This document shows positions 8,740 through 18,171 of a stretch of 47,536 nt of DNA, piece after piece. The DNA lies in assembly GCA_016871155.1 (NCBI GenBank), contig VFZO01000017.1:1-47536 (forward strand), given 5' to 3'. Source of the stretch: Acidobacteriota bacterium. Lineage in GTDB: Bacteria > Acidobacteriota > Terriglobia > Bryobacterales > Bryobacteraceae. Numbering within the stretch: the first letter of the stretch is position 1; the number at the start of each line of letters is the position of its first letter. The notes below the pieces were generated by a model. It was not told the DNA's origin. It saw nothing but the letters and a program-made list of their open reading frames with translations, and searched no databases. The translations under genes were made by a program, and so were the position numbers.

Positions 8740-9384
8740 TGACCGGGACGTTCAATGGGCCGCCGCCACCGCTCTCAGCCGAAGTAATCCGGATTGTGGC
8801 CGTGTGCCGTCCGCATCGAAGCATGGTCATATTGGCCGTCAGTCGCAGATTCACCGGCGTCATCCCGCTTTCCGGGGTCACGGAGAGCCAGCCGCCTTCG
8901 CTTATCGCCTCCGCCGTGTAGCCCATCTGGCGGCCTCGCGAAGCTATTTAGAGGGCAGCCGCCGGGCCGTCCATGCGAATGGCCGACGGCACCGCGATAA
9001 ACCTAAATCTTGCAGTTGGCGCCGCCGCCAACTGCAAGATTTAGGTTGAATGCGGTTTGTGTCACTAAGTTGGCCTTGATAAACATTGGTCCCTAATACG
9101 GGCGAGGACGAGTCGTCGAGTATCAACGGAGTCTCGGTGAGGTTACCGTTCAGATCCGTCATGCGGCCACCATAGTTGAAATTCAGCGCCGCATCAATGG
9201 TTGTGGTGAATTGGCTGGAGCCGCCGGTACAGTCAAAACGGATCTCGCTGAGTAACTCCGAGTGGCCGCCATTGCGCACTACGGGCGCCGTACTCGATTC
9301 GGAGCGACAGGAAAACGGGAGCGACTGGGAAAAGGCAGCGGACGCGAGAACGATCGCCACTGCGGCGATACGGGTGATATTCAT
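8723..9384 (-). pseudogene. Decayed paralogue of the neighbouring TIGR03437-type secreted protein
   Basis: Starts at ATG 9384 with a clear signal peptide (MNITRIAAVAIVLASAAFSQ) and a first domain resembling residues 20-130 of the 695-aa neighbour (FDCTGGSSQFTT against LNCTGGTPNGQV). The homology breaks at a perfect 22-bp hairpin (9000-9047), which adds a nonsense stretch before a stop at 8944. In another frame just after the hairpin, PSAIRMDGPAAAL matches NGPSAIRIDNSPL of the neighbour, and further on a BACON-like fragment (GGWLSVTPESGMTP...TATIRITSAESGGG) ends at 8723. The C-terminal TIGR03437 domain is missing. The gene therefore carries at least two frame breaks and internal deletions. I read it as a tandem duplicate in decay. 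Confidence 0.7.
9000..9047. repeat. Perfect 22-bp inverted repeat with 4-nt loop
   Basis: Bases 9000-9021 (AACCTAAATCTTGCAGTTGG then CG) are the exact reverse complement of 9026-9047, with a loop of CCGC. Because of the symmetry both strands encode the same peptide (PKSCSWRRRQLQDLG). There is no T-run, so a terminator role is unlikely, and it lies inside a decayed gene exactly where homology to the paralogue is lost. It could be a REP-like element or a template-switch scar. I saw no second copy in this window. Confidence 0.85.
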
Positions 9385-9521
9385 GGTTGGCACGTGAATA
9401 AAAGGAGCCCGACTAGAATAACAGACTTGGTGTAAATGGAGAGTTATTTGGGGCCAGCCGCCTGCGAAAGCCAGCCTTTGCGGAAAACGGACATTACGCG
9501 AATAAACTAAAGATACTCGCT

Positions 9522-11609
9522 CTACGGCTGCCGAACGGTGATCGGACGCCGCGGACTGCAAATATCTCCAGAACAAACGCTCACATCCGATGTAATCGAC
9601 TGGAGTTGAGCCGGAACTTCGGCGTTCACCTGCTGTAGGCCGATGAAACCGGGCGCGGCGCCGGCAAATAAGGGCATCACTATATAGTCGTGAATTTTTA
9701 CCGTCACGGGCCGGTTGGATGGCAGTCCGGTCAAAAAAATCTGAATCGCGGTGCCGGAAATGGCAGCGTTGGCGGCTGAGTTTACCGAGAAATCCTGATT
9801 TAAAACCGCACCCTCAAAAATACCCGGCGAGGCCGGAGAGAGAGTCAAAGGTCTCGGCGCTCCTAGAATATTGTTGAGGCTCGCCACCACGTTCACCGAG
9901 CCCGATGTGGGCAGCGACGCCGGTACTTCAAAGTTCACCTGCGTGTTATTCGTGAAGAAGACCCGGGCATCCATTCCGTTGATATTGATCTTGGCGTCCC
10001 TGAGTTGGGTTCCGAAAGCCGTGGCGATGGTGCCGGGGGCAAGGGCCGTGCGCTCGAACGTAGCGGCGTGCGCAATACTCGTGATCTCCGGCACAGGCAG
10101 CGACAGTTGGCGAACCGTAAGAGTAACGGGCCCGGCGACACGGCCCGCTACCGGTCCGGCGTCAATTGTCAAAACCGCTTCGTAGGTGCCCGGTTGCAGC
10201 CCGGCGGAGGACGCATCCACGCGAACCGTGGCGTTGCCGATTCCTGCGGGCGGATCCAAGCTAAGCCAGCCGTTGCCGGAACGATACTGCACCGACGTGG
10301 CCCAATTCAAAAAGCCGCCACCTTCGTTCCGGATTCGGATGAAGCGCGTCTGGGCCGCAGCTCCACCCAAAATGTTATAGGTCAGCGCTTCGGATTCCAC
10401 TAGCAGCTTCGGAAAAAAGCCAGCGTTGCAATCGCCCAGCGCCTGGCAGTCCGGCGGCGGGCTCACGGCCTGGAATCGCGGCACGGGACCGTTCGAAGCC
10501 GTTCCGTCGGTCGAGAACGGGGCGAAGTGCGCCGCGACCTGCGCAGTCACGGTTCCGCCGGCCGGGCGCTGCTCCAGCGTCAGGAAAGTTGCCACCTGAA
10601 ACGTCTCGCGAGAGGTGCGGTCGGCATCGATCACTTCAAAAACGGCGATGCCGTTGCCGCCACTGAGCGGGACTTCTCCCAACGCGCCGTAATCGGTCGT
10701 GACAGTCGGAATCTGCGCCGCCAGCGTGCCGCCTGCACCGTCTGGTTCAACATTTCGAACGCGCGCCAGCAGCAGCGCGTTGCCAGCGTTAGCCAGGTAC
10801 CGGCCCCCATTGGGCGCCAGGCCGAGGTCGCCGGCTGCGGTCGGTATTGCTCCGGTCGACCCAACAAGAACGTCTGGCACGAAAAGCCTGGAACCGGCCG
10901 GAAATCCCGAGTACCGAATGGCCACGCGGGTGCCATGGTCGTTCAGCGGCTCGCGCCGGCGGAAGGACTCGCTGAAGCCTTCCGTGAATCGAATGGAGGC
11001 AAACCGCGTACCGGCGCGCAGGAAACTATCGAGCGTCATCTCGGCGCCCGCCGGGGAGACCGTGCAGAAAAACGACGTCGAAAACGTCGCGAGAAGACCC
11101 TGCGTCGCGATGCCGGCCGTCAGCGGGCTGTTGTCGATGCGGATCGCCGAGGGGCCATTGGTGGCGAGGGCGATCTGAAACGGCTGCTGCGGATTCGCCG
11201 GAGGCACGACTCGAACGTTGCTGATTCGAAAATTGGCTGTTCCGGCCGGGCCCAGCGTGAAGTTCATGCCGGAGAAGTCGAACTGGTTCGCGCCGCGCAG
11301 CGAAGGAGTGGCGCCGGTCGAGATCTCGCCCGCGCCAACGTTTACGGTTAGCACGGCGTCGATCGTATTAGTGGACGGATTCAGCTTGTTGGTGACGTTC
11401 CCGCCGAATGAAATCACGCGGATATCGCCGCGTACCTGGCCATTGGGTGTGCCGCCTGTACAATTCAAAACGATATCGCCCGCCTGTTCCGTGATGCCCT
11501 CCAGCCGGACCAACGCGGGCACGGCGGTGGCCACACAATTCAGCGGCGAAAATGTCTGGGCAGGCAATGTAGCCAGCAGGAGCGCGGAAAGGGTTGCAAC
11601 GCGAATCAC
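9522..11609 (-). CDS. Secreted protein with BACON-like and Solibacter-type TIGR03437 C-terminal domains
   Basis: 695 aa from GTG 11609 (GAGGTG lies about 6 nt upstream). A signal peptide ends near LLLATLPAQ. Two N-terminal beta-rich regions follow, then a BACON-like module (about 450-520: GNGWLSLDPPAGIGNATVRV, PGTYEAVLTI), and finally the Solibacter TIGR03437 domain (about 525-695: TSIAHAATFERTALAPGTIATAFGTQL, QVNFEVPASLPTSG, GFIGLQQVNAEVP). The architecture is an exported or surface beta-sandwich protein of unknown function, massively amplified in Solibacter-like genomes. Cys pairs (VCSGDIC) near the C-terminus suggest disulfides outside the cytoplasm. It is divergent from nadA and preceded downstream by a decayed tandem copy. 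Confidence 0.85.
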   Translation of the reverse strand: MIRVATLSALLLATLPAQTFSPLNCVATAVPALVRLEGITEQAGDIVLNCTGGTPNGQVRGDIRVISFGGNVTNKLNPSTNTIDAVLTVNVGAGEISTGATPSLRGANQFDFSGMNFTLGPAGTANFRISNVRVVPPANPQQPFQIALATNGPSAIRIDNSPLTAGIATQGLLATFSTSFFCTVSPAGAEMTLDSFLRAGTRFASIRFTEGFSESFRRREPLNDHGTRVAIRYSGFPAGSRLFVPDVLVGSTGAIPTAAGDLGLAPNGGRYLANAGNALLLARVRNVEPDGAGGTLAAQIPTVTTDYGALGEVPLSGGNGIAVFEVIDADRTSRETFQVATFLTLEQRPAGGTVTAQVAAHFAPFSTDGTASNGPVPRFQAVSPPPDCQALGDCNAGFFPKLLVESEALTYNILGGAAAQTRFIRIRNEGGGFLNWATSVQYRSGNGWLSLDPPAGIGNATVRVDASSAGLQPGTYEAVLTIDAGPVAGRVAGPVTLTVRQLSLPVPEITSIAHAATFERTALAPGTIATAFGTQLRDAKININGMDARVFFTNNTQVNFEVPASLPTSGSVNVVASLNNILGAPRPLTLSPASPGIFEGAVLNQDFSVNSAANAAISGTAIQIFLTGLPSNRPVTVKIHDYIVMPLFAGAAPGFIGLQQVNAEVPAQLQSITSDVSVCSGDICSPRRPITVRQP

Positions 11610-11712
11610 GGATCACACCTCTACTGATTAGAACGCGTAAAAGGAGGTGTGGTTTCCCTCAGCACGATACAATGGAAAACACCCTTTCCTTACGCCTTCT
11701 CTACAAACATCC

Positions 11713-12648
11713 ATGTCCACACTAGCGGAAGCGGCCATAACCGAAGAGATTCTGGCTCTCAAGAAAGAGCGGAACGCGGTCATTTTGGCGCACCATTATC
11801 AGGAGTCGGAGATTCAGGAGATCGCCGACGCGATTGGCGACAGCCTGGAACTGGCCCGCAAGGCGAAGGAGCTGGACTGTGACGTAATCGCATTCTGCGG
11901 CGTGTGGTTCATGGCCGAGACAGCCAAGATTTTGAATCCAACCCGAACTGTTGTGGTGCCGGATCAGGACGCTGGCTGCTCGCTGGTCGATTCGTGCCCG
12001 GTGGAGATGGTGCGCGCGTTTAAGCGCAAGTATCCGGATCACGCAGTCGTGAGCTACATCAACACATCGGCAGACGTGAAGGCGGAGAGCGACATTATTT
12101 GCACGTCGCGGAATGCAGTGCAGGTAGTCAACTCCATCCCTGCGGACCAGCCCATTCTGTTCTTGCCCGATATCAACCTGGGCAACTATGTCAAGAAGCA
12201 GAGCGGACGGCAGAACATGCGAATCTGGCAAGGCGCCTGCATCGTGCATGCGACCTTCGCCGCGCGAAAGCTTACCGAAGCCCGCAACGCCCACCCGGAC
12301 GCATTTGTCGTGGCGCATCCAGAGTGCCCTTCCGAAGTACTGCAACAGGCCGGCTACATCGGCTCAACCTCCGCGTTGATCGACTTCTGCGTGAAGTCCG
12401 GGCATCGCCAGTTCATCGTGATGACAGAGAGCGGCGTTCAACACTCGTTGCGGAAATTCGCGCCGGAAAAGGAGTTCTGGTTCGTGGCGAACGAGAACTG
12501 CAACTGTTCCGAGTGCCCGTTCATGAAAAAGAACTCGCTCGAGAAGCTGCGCGACTGTTTGAACACGCTGACACCGCGCGTGGAAATGCCGGCCGAGATG
12601 ATGGACCGCGCGCGGCTTCCGATCGAACGGATGCTGGCCTTGAAGTAA
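11713..12648 (+). CDS. nadA: Quinolinate synthase A
   Basis: 311 aa. It condenses iminoaspartate with dihydroxyacetone phosphate to quinolinate in de novo NAD synthesis and carries an oxygen-sensitive [4Fe-4S] cluster. Visible signatures are ILAHHYQESEIQEIAD, the cluster cysteines in DAGCSLVDSCP (C89), WQGACIVH (C176) and the NCNCSECPFM cluster (C263-C268), plus HPECPSEV. The start ATG 11713 is chosen by homology; an upstream GTG at 11647 would add 22 residues but overlaps its own SD-like GGAGG. No strong SD precedes 11713. It abuts moaA with no intergenic base. nadB and nadC are not in the window; nadE is at 25.7 kb. Confidence 0.93.
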   Translation: MSTLAEAAITEEILALKKERNAVILAHHYQESEIQEIADAIGDSLELARKAKELDCDVIAFCGVWFMAETAKILNPTRTVVVPDQDAGCSLVDSCPVEMVRAFKRKYPDHAVVSYINTSADVKAESDIICTSRNAVQVVNSIPADQPILFLPDINLGNYVKKQSGRQNMRIWQGACIVHATFAARKLTEARNAHPDAFVVAHPECPSEVLQQAGYIGSTSALIDFCVKSGHRQFIVMTESGVQHSLRKFAPEKEFWFVANENCNCSECPFMKKNSLEKLRDCLNTLTPRVEMPAEMMDRARLPIERMLALK

Positions 12649-13635
12649 ATGGCTCTTATTGATACCTTCGGCCGGCTCCACGACAATCTCCGGATTAGTG
12701 TAACCGACCGGTGCAATATTCGGTGTTTCTATTGCATGCCGGAGGATGTCCCGTCGTTCCTGTCCCGCCAGGAGATCCTGTCGTTTGAGGAAATTGAGCG
12801 CGTGGCGCGCGTGGCCGCCGGCCTGGGCGTGCGCAAGCTGCGCCTAACCGGCGGCGAACCCCTGATCCGCAAGGATTTGCCCGTGCTTGTGGAAAAACTG
12901 AACCGGATGCCTGGTATCGAGGACATGGGGCTGACCACGAACGCCGTGCTGCTAGAAGGCCTGGCGAAACCGTTGTGGGACGCCGGACTGCGGCGTTTGA
13001 ACGTTCATCTCGATACGTTGGATGCCGCGCGGTTCGCCCAGATTACACGGCGCGATGACTTTGGCCGCGTAATGGCCGGTATCGAGGCCGCGCTGGCGCT
13101 GGGATTTCGAATCAAGATCAACGCTGTCGCGGTGAAGAATCTCTGCGAACCCGACGTTGTGCCGCTGGCGCGGTATGGGCGCGAGCGAGGGATCGAAATC
13201 CGGTATATCGAGTTCATGCCGCTGGACGCGCAGGGCATCTGGGACAAGGGAAAGGTGCTGCTGCAGGACGACATGCTCGCGATTCTGGCCCGCGAGATTG
13301 GACCGTTGACGGAGGTGCCCGGCCGCGACCCGCGCGCGCCGGCCACCGAATACCGTTTCGACGACGGGATCGGGCGAGTAGGCTTCATCAGCTCCGTCAG
13401 CAAGCCGTTCTGCCTGAACTGCAATCGCCTCCGGCTCACCAGCGACGGCAAACTGCGCTATTGCCTGTTCGCCATCGACGAAACGGACGTCAAGGGTCTG
13501 CTGCGCGGCGGCGCTGCGGACAGCGAAATCGAAGACGCGATCCGTTCGACCATCCGCGCCAAGTGGCTGGGTCATGAAATCAACTCGCAGCGCTTTGTCG
13601 CGCCTCCCCGGCCCATGTATTCGATCGGCGGCTAG
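12649..13635 (+). CDS. moaA: GTP 3',8-cyclase MoaA
   Basis: 328 aa radical SAM enzyme that starts molybdenum cofactor synthesis by converting GTP to 3',8-cyclo-GTP. The SAM cluster motif is C22-x3-C26-x2-C29 (RCNIRCFYCMPED), the substrate cluster is C255-x2-C258-x13-C272 (FCLNCNRLR...RYCLF), LTGGEP is the SAM-binding stretch, and the essential C-terminal GG ends the protein (MYSIGG). The ATG directly follows the nadA TAA, so the two are coupled. The product is relevant to the molybdoenzymes encoded further right (SoxC-like, IorB-like). Its stop meets the stop of the convergent glnA end to end in a CTAGCTAG palindrome. Confidence 0.95.
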   Translation: MALIDTFGRLHDNLRISVTDRCNIRCFYCMPEDVPSFLSRQEILSFEEIERVARVAAGLGVRKLRLTGGEPLIRKDLPVLVEKLNRMPGIEDMGLTTNAVLLEGLAKPLWDAGLRRLNVHLDTLDAARFAQITRRDDFGRVMAGIEAALALGFRIKINAVAVKNLCEPDVVPLARYGRERGIEIRYIEFMPLDAQGIWDKGKVLLQDDMLAILAREIGPLTEVPGRDPRAPATEYRFDDGIGRVGFISSVSKPFCLNCNRLRLTSDGKLRYCLFAIDETDVKGLLRGGAADSEIEDAIRSTIRAKWLGHEINSQRFVAPPRPMYSIGG

Positions 13636-15045
13636 CTAGATATCGTAGTAGAGGGAAAACTCGTACGGATGCGGCCGCAGGCGCACAGCATCGGCCTCAT
13701 GCCGCGCCTTATAGCTGATGTAGGTCTCGATCAACTCCTCGGTGAACACGTCTCCCTTCAACAGGAATGCGTGATCCTCCTCCAGGCATTGCAGCGCCTC
13801 TTCTAGCGAACCCGGCATGGACGGCACGCTGCGCAGTTCTTCCGGCGAGAGATCGTAGATGTCTTTGTCCAGAGGTTCGCCCGGGTCGATCTTGTTGATC
13901 ACGCCGTCAATACCGGCCATCAGCATCGCCGCGAAACCCAAGTACGGATTGCAGCTCGGATCGGGCGGCCGGAACTCGACGCGCTTCGCTTTCGGGCTGC
14001 TGGAGTACATCGGGATGCGGCAGGCGGCGGATCGATTGCGGCGGCTGAACGCGAGATTTACCGGCGCCTCATAGCCCGGCACCAGGCGTTTATAGCTGTT
14101 CGTCGTGGGCGCGATAATCGCCGAGAGAGCGCGAGCGTGGCGCAGCAAGCCGCCGATATACCAAAGCGCCATCTGGCTCAAGCCGGCGTACTCCTCGCCG
14201 GCGAAGAGCGGACTCCCGTTCTTCCATAAAGACTGGTGGCAGTGCATGCCGCTGCCATTGTCGCCATAGATCGGCTTGGGCATGAACGTCACCGATTTTC
14301 CGTACTGATACGCCACGTTCCGCACGATGTACTTGTAGGTCATCATGTTGTCGGCGGAGCGCAACAGCGTGTCGAACTTCTGATCGATCTCGCATTGGCC
14401 GCCCGTGGCGACTTCGTGGTGGTGGCATTCGATGGAGAGCCCCGCCTTTTCCAAAACCTCTACCATTTTCGCCCGCAGGTCCTGATAATGATCGGTGGGC
14501 GGGACCGGGAAGTAGCCTTCCTTATAGCGCGGCCGGTAGCCAAGGTTGTTTTCGCGCCGGCCTTCGTTCCAGCGGCCCTCCTCCGCGTCGATCTCATAGA
14601 ACGCCGAATGCGGTGTCGACTCGAAGGCTACGTTGTCGAAGATGAAGAACTCAGCCTCCGCGCCGAAGTAACAGGTATCCGCCAAGCCCGTGGCGAGCAG
14701 GTGCAACTCCGCCTTTCGGGCGATGTTGCGCGGATCGCGGTCGTATTTTTGTTTGGTGATCGGGTCCAGAATCGTTCCGGTCATGACGAGAGTCGGCGTC
14801 TCGTAGAACGGGTCCATGTACGCCGTCGAAGCGTCCGGAATCAGCAGCATGTCGCTTTCGTTGATGGCCGCCCATCCTCGAATCGAGGAACCGTCGATGC
14901 CGAATCCGTCCTCGAACGAATCTTCGTTCAATTGGGTGATGGGGTAGGTGATATGGTGCTGCAAGCCTGGGATATCCGTGAAACGGACATCCACCTGCTT
15001 GGCGCCTTCCGCCTTCGCAAACGCCAATACGTCTTTAGGACTCAC
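13636..15045 (-). CDS. glnA: Glutamine synthetase, type I (adenylylatable form)
   Basis: 469 aa from GTG 15045, chosen because GGAGG at 15051-15055 is 5 nt upstream; a TTG at 15057 would overlap that SD. It catalyses ATP-dependent ligation of ammonia to glutamate as a dodecamer. Motifs: [26 protein letters not shown] (catalytic Glu), [37 protein letters not shown]. The Tyr in [10 protein letters not shown] is at the position adenylylated in GSI-beta enzymes, implying GlnE control, although glnE is not visible here. A second, different GS lies 1.5 kb away on the other strand. Confidence 0.95.
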   Translation of the reverse strand: MSPKDVLAFAKAEGAKQVDVRFTDIPGLQHHITYPITQLNEDSFEDGFGIDGSSIRGWAAINESDMLLIPDASTAYMDPFYETPTLVMTGTILDPITKQKYDRDPRNIARKAELHLLATGLADTCYFGAEAEFFIFDNVAFESTPHSAFYEIDAEEGRWNEGRRENNLGYRPRYKEGYFPVPPTDHYQDLRAKMVEVLEKAGLSIECHHHEVATGGQCEIDQKFDTLLRSADNMMTYKYIVRNVAYQYGKSVTFMPKPIYGDNGSGMHCHQSLWKNGSPLFAGEEYAGLSQMALWYIGGLLRHARALSAIIAPTTNSYKRLVPGYEAPVNLAFSRRNRSAACRIPMYSSSPKAKRVEFRPPDPSCNPYLGFAAMLMAGIDGVINKIDPGEPLDKDIYDLSPEELRSVPSMPGSLEEALQCLEEDHAFLLKGDVFTEELIETYISYKARHEADAVRLRPHPYEFSLYYDI

Positions 15046-15129
15046 GCCTGCCTCCAACGTGGAAGAATAGTTATTCCCGCTCGACCAGACTAGCGAACGA
15101 CAGGGCGCACGGGCAAATCGAAATTCGTT

Positions 15130-16473
15130 ATGGACCTGACGCGCAGAGAATATTCGGTAAGCGAGCTAACCGCGGAGATTGGCGAACTGCTCGGCGACGC
15201 GTATTCGAACATCTGGGTGAGCGGCGAGGTCTCCGGACTCAAGACCGCCGCGTCGGGCCACGCCTATTTCACTCTGAAGGACGACAAGGCCTCCCTGCGC
15301 TGCGCATGCTGGAAAGGCGCTTACCGGCTCCTTCGTTTCAAACCCAAGGACGGGATGGAGGTTCTGGCACGCGGGCGGATCGAAGTCTACGAGCCACGCG
15401 GGGAGTACCAGCTGATCGTCGATGCGCTCGAGCCTCTAGGCGCCGGCGCGCTGCAACTCGCCTTTGAACAACTAAAGAAGAAGCTGGCGGACGAAGGTCT
15501 GTTCGCCGAGGAGCGCAAGCGGCCGATTCCGAAGCTTCCGAAGCGGATTGGCGTGGTGACCAGCCCTACGGGCGCGGTGATTCGCGACATTCTGCACGTC
15601 ATCGAGCGGCGATTTCCAGGTCTTCACATCAGGCTATACCCGGCACTAGTGCAAGGAGCGGGCGCGGTGGAGCAGGTGACGGCGGGCATCCGGTATTTCA
15701 GCGAGAACCCCTGGGCCGACGTGGTGATCCTGGCTCGCGGCGGCGGCTCCATTGAGGATCTGTGGACATTTAACGAGGAAGCGGTCGCACGTGCCATCGC
15801 GGGGTCCGCAGTACCGGTCCTTTCAGCCATCGGACACGAAACCGATTTCACCATCGCTGATTTCGTCAGCGATCTCCGCGCGCCAACACCCAGCGCCGCC
15901 GCCGAGATCGTGACCTCGTCGCGGGAACTGCTGTTGGAGCAGATCTCCATCGCAAAGTACCGCATGACACAGGCCACGCGCTTCCGGTTGAATGCTGTCG
16001 CGCGAAAACTGGACGGGCTCTCCACCAGCCGGGCGCAGATGACGATCGAGCGGCGCCTCTTCAGGGCGGAACAGCGTCTGGACGACCTGGATCAGCAGGC
16101 GCGCGAATCGATCCTGCACCGCCTGCGCGCGGAGCGGGAGCGGCTTAGCGCACTGACGCAAGGAGTGGAACGCCGTGATTTACGGTTACGCCTGGCGGCG
16201 GCCCAACACCGGAACGACGCGCTGTGGCGCCGCATGGAAACCCTCATTCAGAATCGCCTGCGGGCGGACCGGACAGCGGCGGAACTCGCCGGCGCGCGGC
16301 TGAACTCGTTGAATCCCCTGCAAATCCTGGCTCGCGGATTCGCCGTCGTGACCAATCCGGCGGGCGAAATCGTTCGCCTGCGCTCCCAGGCCGCCATCGG
16401 CTCTACCCTGCGTATCCGATTGGCGGATGGAGAGTTAGGCGCGACCGTCGATTCCCATCCAAACGGACAATAG
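15130..16473 (+). CDS. xseA: Exodeoxyribonuclease VII large subunit
   Basis: 447 aa. The catalytic subunit of ExoVII degrades single-stranded DNA from either end in mismatch repair and recombination. The OB-fold N-domain ([41 protein letters not shown], residues 7-105) is followed by the catalytic core ([63 protein letters not shown]) and a long coiled coil (about 270-390). The small subunit gene xseB does not follow, so it must lie elsewhere. It is divergent from glnA with 84 bp between starts. Confidence 0.95.
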   Translation: MDLTRREYSVSELTAEIGELLGDAYSNIWVSGEVSGLKTAASGHAYFTLKDDKASLRCACWKGAYRLLRFKPKDGMEVLARGRIEVYEPRGEYQLIVDALEPLGAGALQLAFEQLKKKLADEGLFAEERKRPIPKLPKRIGVVTSPTGAVIRDILHVIERRFPGLHIRLYPALVQGAGAVEQVTAGIRYFSENPWADVVILARGGGSIEDLWTFNEEAVARAIAGSAVPVLSAIGHETDFTIADFVSDLRAPTPSAAAEIVTSSRELLLEQISIAKYRMTQATRFRLNAVARKLDGLSTSRAQMTIERRLFRAEQRLDDLDQQARESILHRLRAERERLSALTQGVERRDLRLRLAAAQHRNDALWRRMETLIQNRLRADRTAAELAGARLNSLNPLQILARGFAVVTNPAGEIVRLRSQAAIGSTLRIRLADGELGATVDSHPNGQ

Positions 16474-16527
16474 GGTCGATAAACAAAAACGTTTGGAAAA
16501 AACGAGATTCCGGCTGTTCCCGTTGCT

Positions 16528-16533
16528 TATAAT
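16528..16533 (+). promoter_or_regulatory. Candidate -10 box TATAAT upstream of the second glutamine synthetase
   Basis: A perfect TATAAT lies about 65 nt before the ATG at 16598 in an AT-rich 125-bp gap after xseA. No convincing TTGACA is present 17 bp upstream (16505-16510 reads AGATTC), so the promoter assignment is tentative. Confidence 0.4.
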
Positions 16534-16597
16534 CGATATTCGGCGTCAAAACCGCTGATGGCACCCCCCAAGTTTAGAGGAGGATAACTCAATCCAC

Positions 16598-18016
16598 ATG
16601 CGCGACTTTTTGGAGCTCTCCTACGCAGAGCTGGAAGAAATGAATCTGCAGGCCAAACAGCAACGGAAGGACCGTGTTTCGGCGGATCAGATTCGGGAAG
16701 AACGATTGAAGTACTTGACCGACGAAAAGCGGATCAAGGCCGTAACCGTAATGTTCAGCGACCTGGAAGGCCGCTTGCACATGCTGGACTATGACAAGAA
16801 GTTTTTGCTCGGGTCCTGGGACAATCTGACGTTCGACGGCTCGTCGATTCGCGGATTTACCGCGCAGCGCGAAAGCGACCTCCGCCTCGCTATCGACTGG
16901 TCGGCGTTCTTCCACGCCCCGGCCGACATCTTCGGCGCGGGCAAGGTGCTGGCCTTCTGCGAAGTCATCGACAAGGACGGAAGTTTCTACGCCGGCGACA
17001 TCCGGGGCGTGTTGAAGGGCTTCGCAAAGAAATGCTTCGAGAAGGACGGCTACACGCTGAACGCCGCGAACGAGATTGAAGGTTTCCTGTTCGCGGGCCA
17101 GGACGCGGAGCGCGAGTATCACAAAACCGGCAAGTTCGAATACGTGAACACGGGCGGCTACTATCACTCCCTGCCCGGCGATCCTCTGCGCGAGTTCATC
17201 GATACGGCTGCCGAAGTGCAACGCGCTATGGGCTTCCAGAACGAGAAGGATCACCCGGAGGTCGCTCCTTCACAGTTTGAGATCAACTACGGCTACGGCG
17301 AAGTCGTGGCCGCGGCGGACCAGATCCAGCTCTATAAGCTGATCTGCCGTCAAGTGGCGCGCAAGATGGGTTTGACCGCGTCGTTCCTGCCGAAGCCCGT
17401 TGTGGGCGTCAACGGCAGCGGCATGCACACCAACGTGTCCATCTCAAAGAAAGGCAAGAACCTGTTCTGGGATCCGGCCGGCCAGGAGAAGATTTCCAAG
17501 TTCGCCTGGAGCTTCGTCGATCGCATCCTCACGCACGGCAACGACATCTGCCTGCTGCTGAACGCCTCGGTGAACGCTTACCGCCGGTTGGACCCGCACT
17601 TTGAAGCGCCGAATCAGATCATCGCCTCGGCGGTGGATCGCGGTTCAATGGTTCGCATCCCGATTGGCAATGAGCGCTCGGCGCGCGTCGAGGTCCGCTC
17701 GGTGGGCCCGGACGCAAACCCCTACATGGTGATGCTCTCCGTGTTCAAGACCGGCCTGGAAGGGACGATCAGCAAGGAGAAAAACCTTCGTCAGGCGAAG
17801 CGCTACCTGCCGGACAATATCTACGACGCCATGTCGAACTTCCGCTCGGCAGATTGGACGGCACAACTGCTCGGCGCCGATGTGAAGGGCCGCTATCTAG
17901 ATCTGAAACAGGCCTCCGCTGACCGCTGTCCGCGGTTGCTCGGCACCGTCGTGAAGAGCCAGGAAGTGCAGTTCCATCACGAGGTGTACAATCAATACCT
18001 CTGGAATCAGTTTTAG
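16598..18016 (+). CDS. Glutamine synthetase, second type I-like form
   Basis: 472 aa. The full GS catalytic set is present: FDGSSIRGFTAQRESDL, AANEIEGFLF, EVAPSQFEINYGYGE, VNGSGMHTNVSISKKG, LNASVNAYRRLDPHFEAPN and RVEVRSVGPDANPYM. A charged N-terminal extension of about 40 residues (LSYAELEEMN..., ADQIREERLKYL) is absent from the GlnA encoded nearby, and there is no KP...YDLPPEE-type adenylylation loop (the region reads LPDNIYDAM). It is therefore a paralogue with different regulation, perhaps for low or high ammonia. GAGGAGG at 16577-16583 precedes the ATG by 14 nt; in-frame ATC at 16592 would have better spacing but is a rare start. A strong terminator follows. Confidence 0.92.
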   Translation: MRDFLELSYAELEEMNLQAKQQRKDRVSADQIREERLKYLTDEKRIKAVTVMFSDLEGRLHMLDYDKKFLLGSWDNLTFDGSSIRGFTAQRESDLRLAIDWSAFFHAPADIFGAGKVLAFCEVIDKDGSFYAGDIRGVLKGFAKKCFEKDGYTLNAANEIEGFLFAGQDAEREYHKTGKFEYVNTGGYYHSLPGDPLREFIDTAAEVQRAMGFQNEKDHPEVAPSQFEINYGYGEVVAAADQIQLYKLICRQVARKMGLTASFLPKPVVGVNGSGMHTNVSISKKGKNLFWDPAGQEKISKFAWSFVDRILTHGNDICLLLNASVNAYRRLDPHFEAPNQIIASAVDRGSMVRIPIGNERSARVEVRSVGPDANPYMVMLSVFKTGLEGTISKEKNLRQAKRYLPDNIYDAMSNFRSADWTAQLLGADVKGRYLDLKQASADRCPRLLGTVVKSQEVQFHHEVYNQYLWNQF

Positions 18017-18040
18017 ATTCCGGTCTTCTGTTCCAAGGAA

Positions 18041-18078
18041 AAAGACGCCCCGGTACCCGCACCCGGGGCGTCTTTTTT
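18041..18078. terminator. Bidirectional rho-independent terminator
   Basis: AAAGACGCCCCGG (18041-18053) pairs perfectly with CCGGGGCGTCTTT (18063-18075). On the plus strand it ends in a T6 run; on the minus strand it ends in CTTTTTCC. It sits between the convergent glutamine synthetase and DUF1501 genes and can serve both. Confidence 0.93.
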
Positions 18079-18171
18079 ATTGGGATGCGCGCAACGGCTC
18101 CACTCTTCGAATCAGCGCGATTAGGCACAACACGGCGTAGCGGCCCGGGCTGGCGGCATACGGGCGCCCGC

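Noticed and set aside
11615..11650. Inverted repeat CACACCTC / GAGGTGTG between the TIGR03437 gene and nadA as an operator.
   Set aside because: It is made of the SD of one gene and an SD-like GGAGGTG on the other strand, so symmetry can arise by chance.
16511..16530. Sigma-54-like GG...GC promoter before the second glutamine synthetase.
   Set aside because: GG at 16512 and GC at 16525 are separated by 11 instead of 10 bases, and the flanking bases do not fit the consensus; TATAAT at 16528 is simpler.
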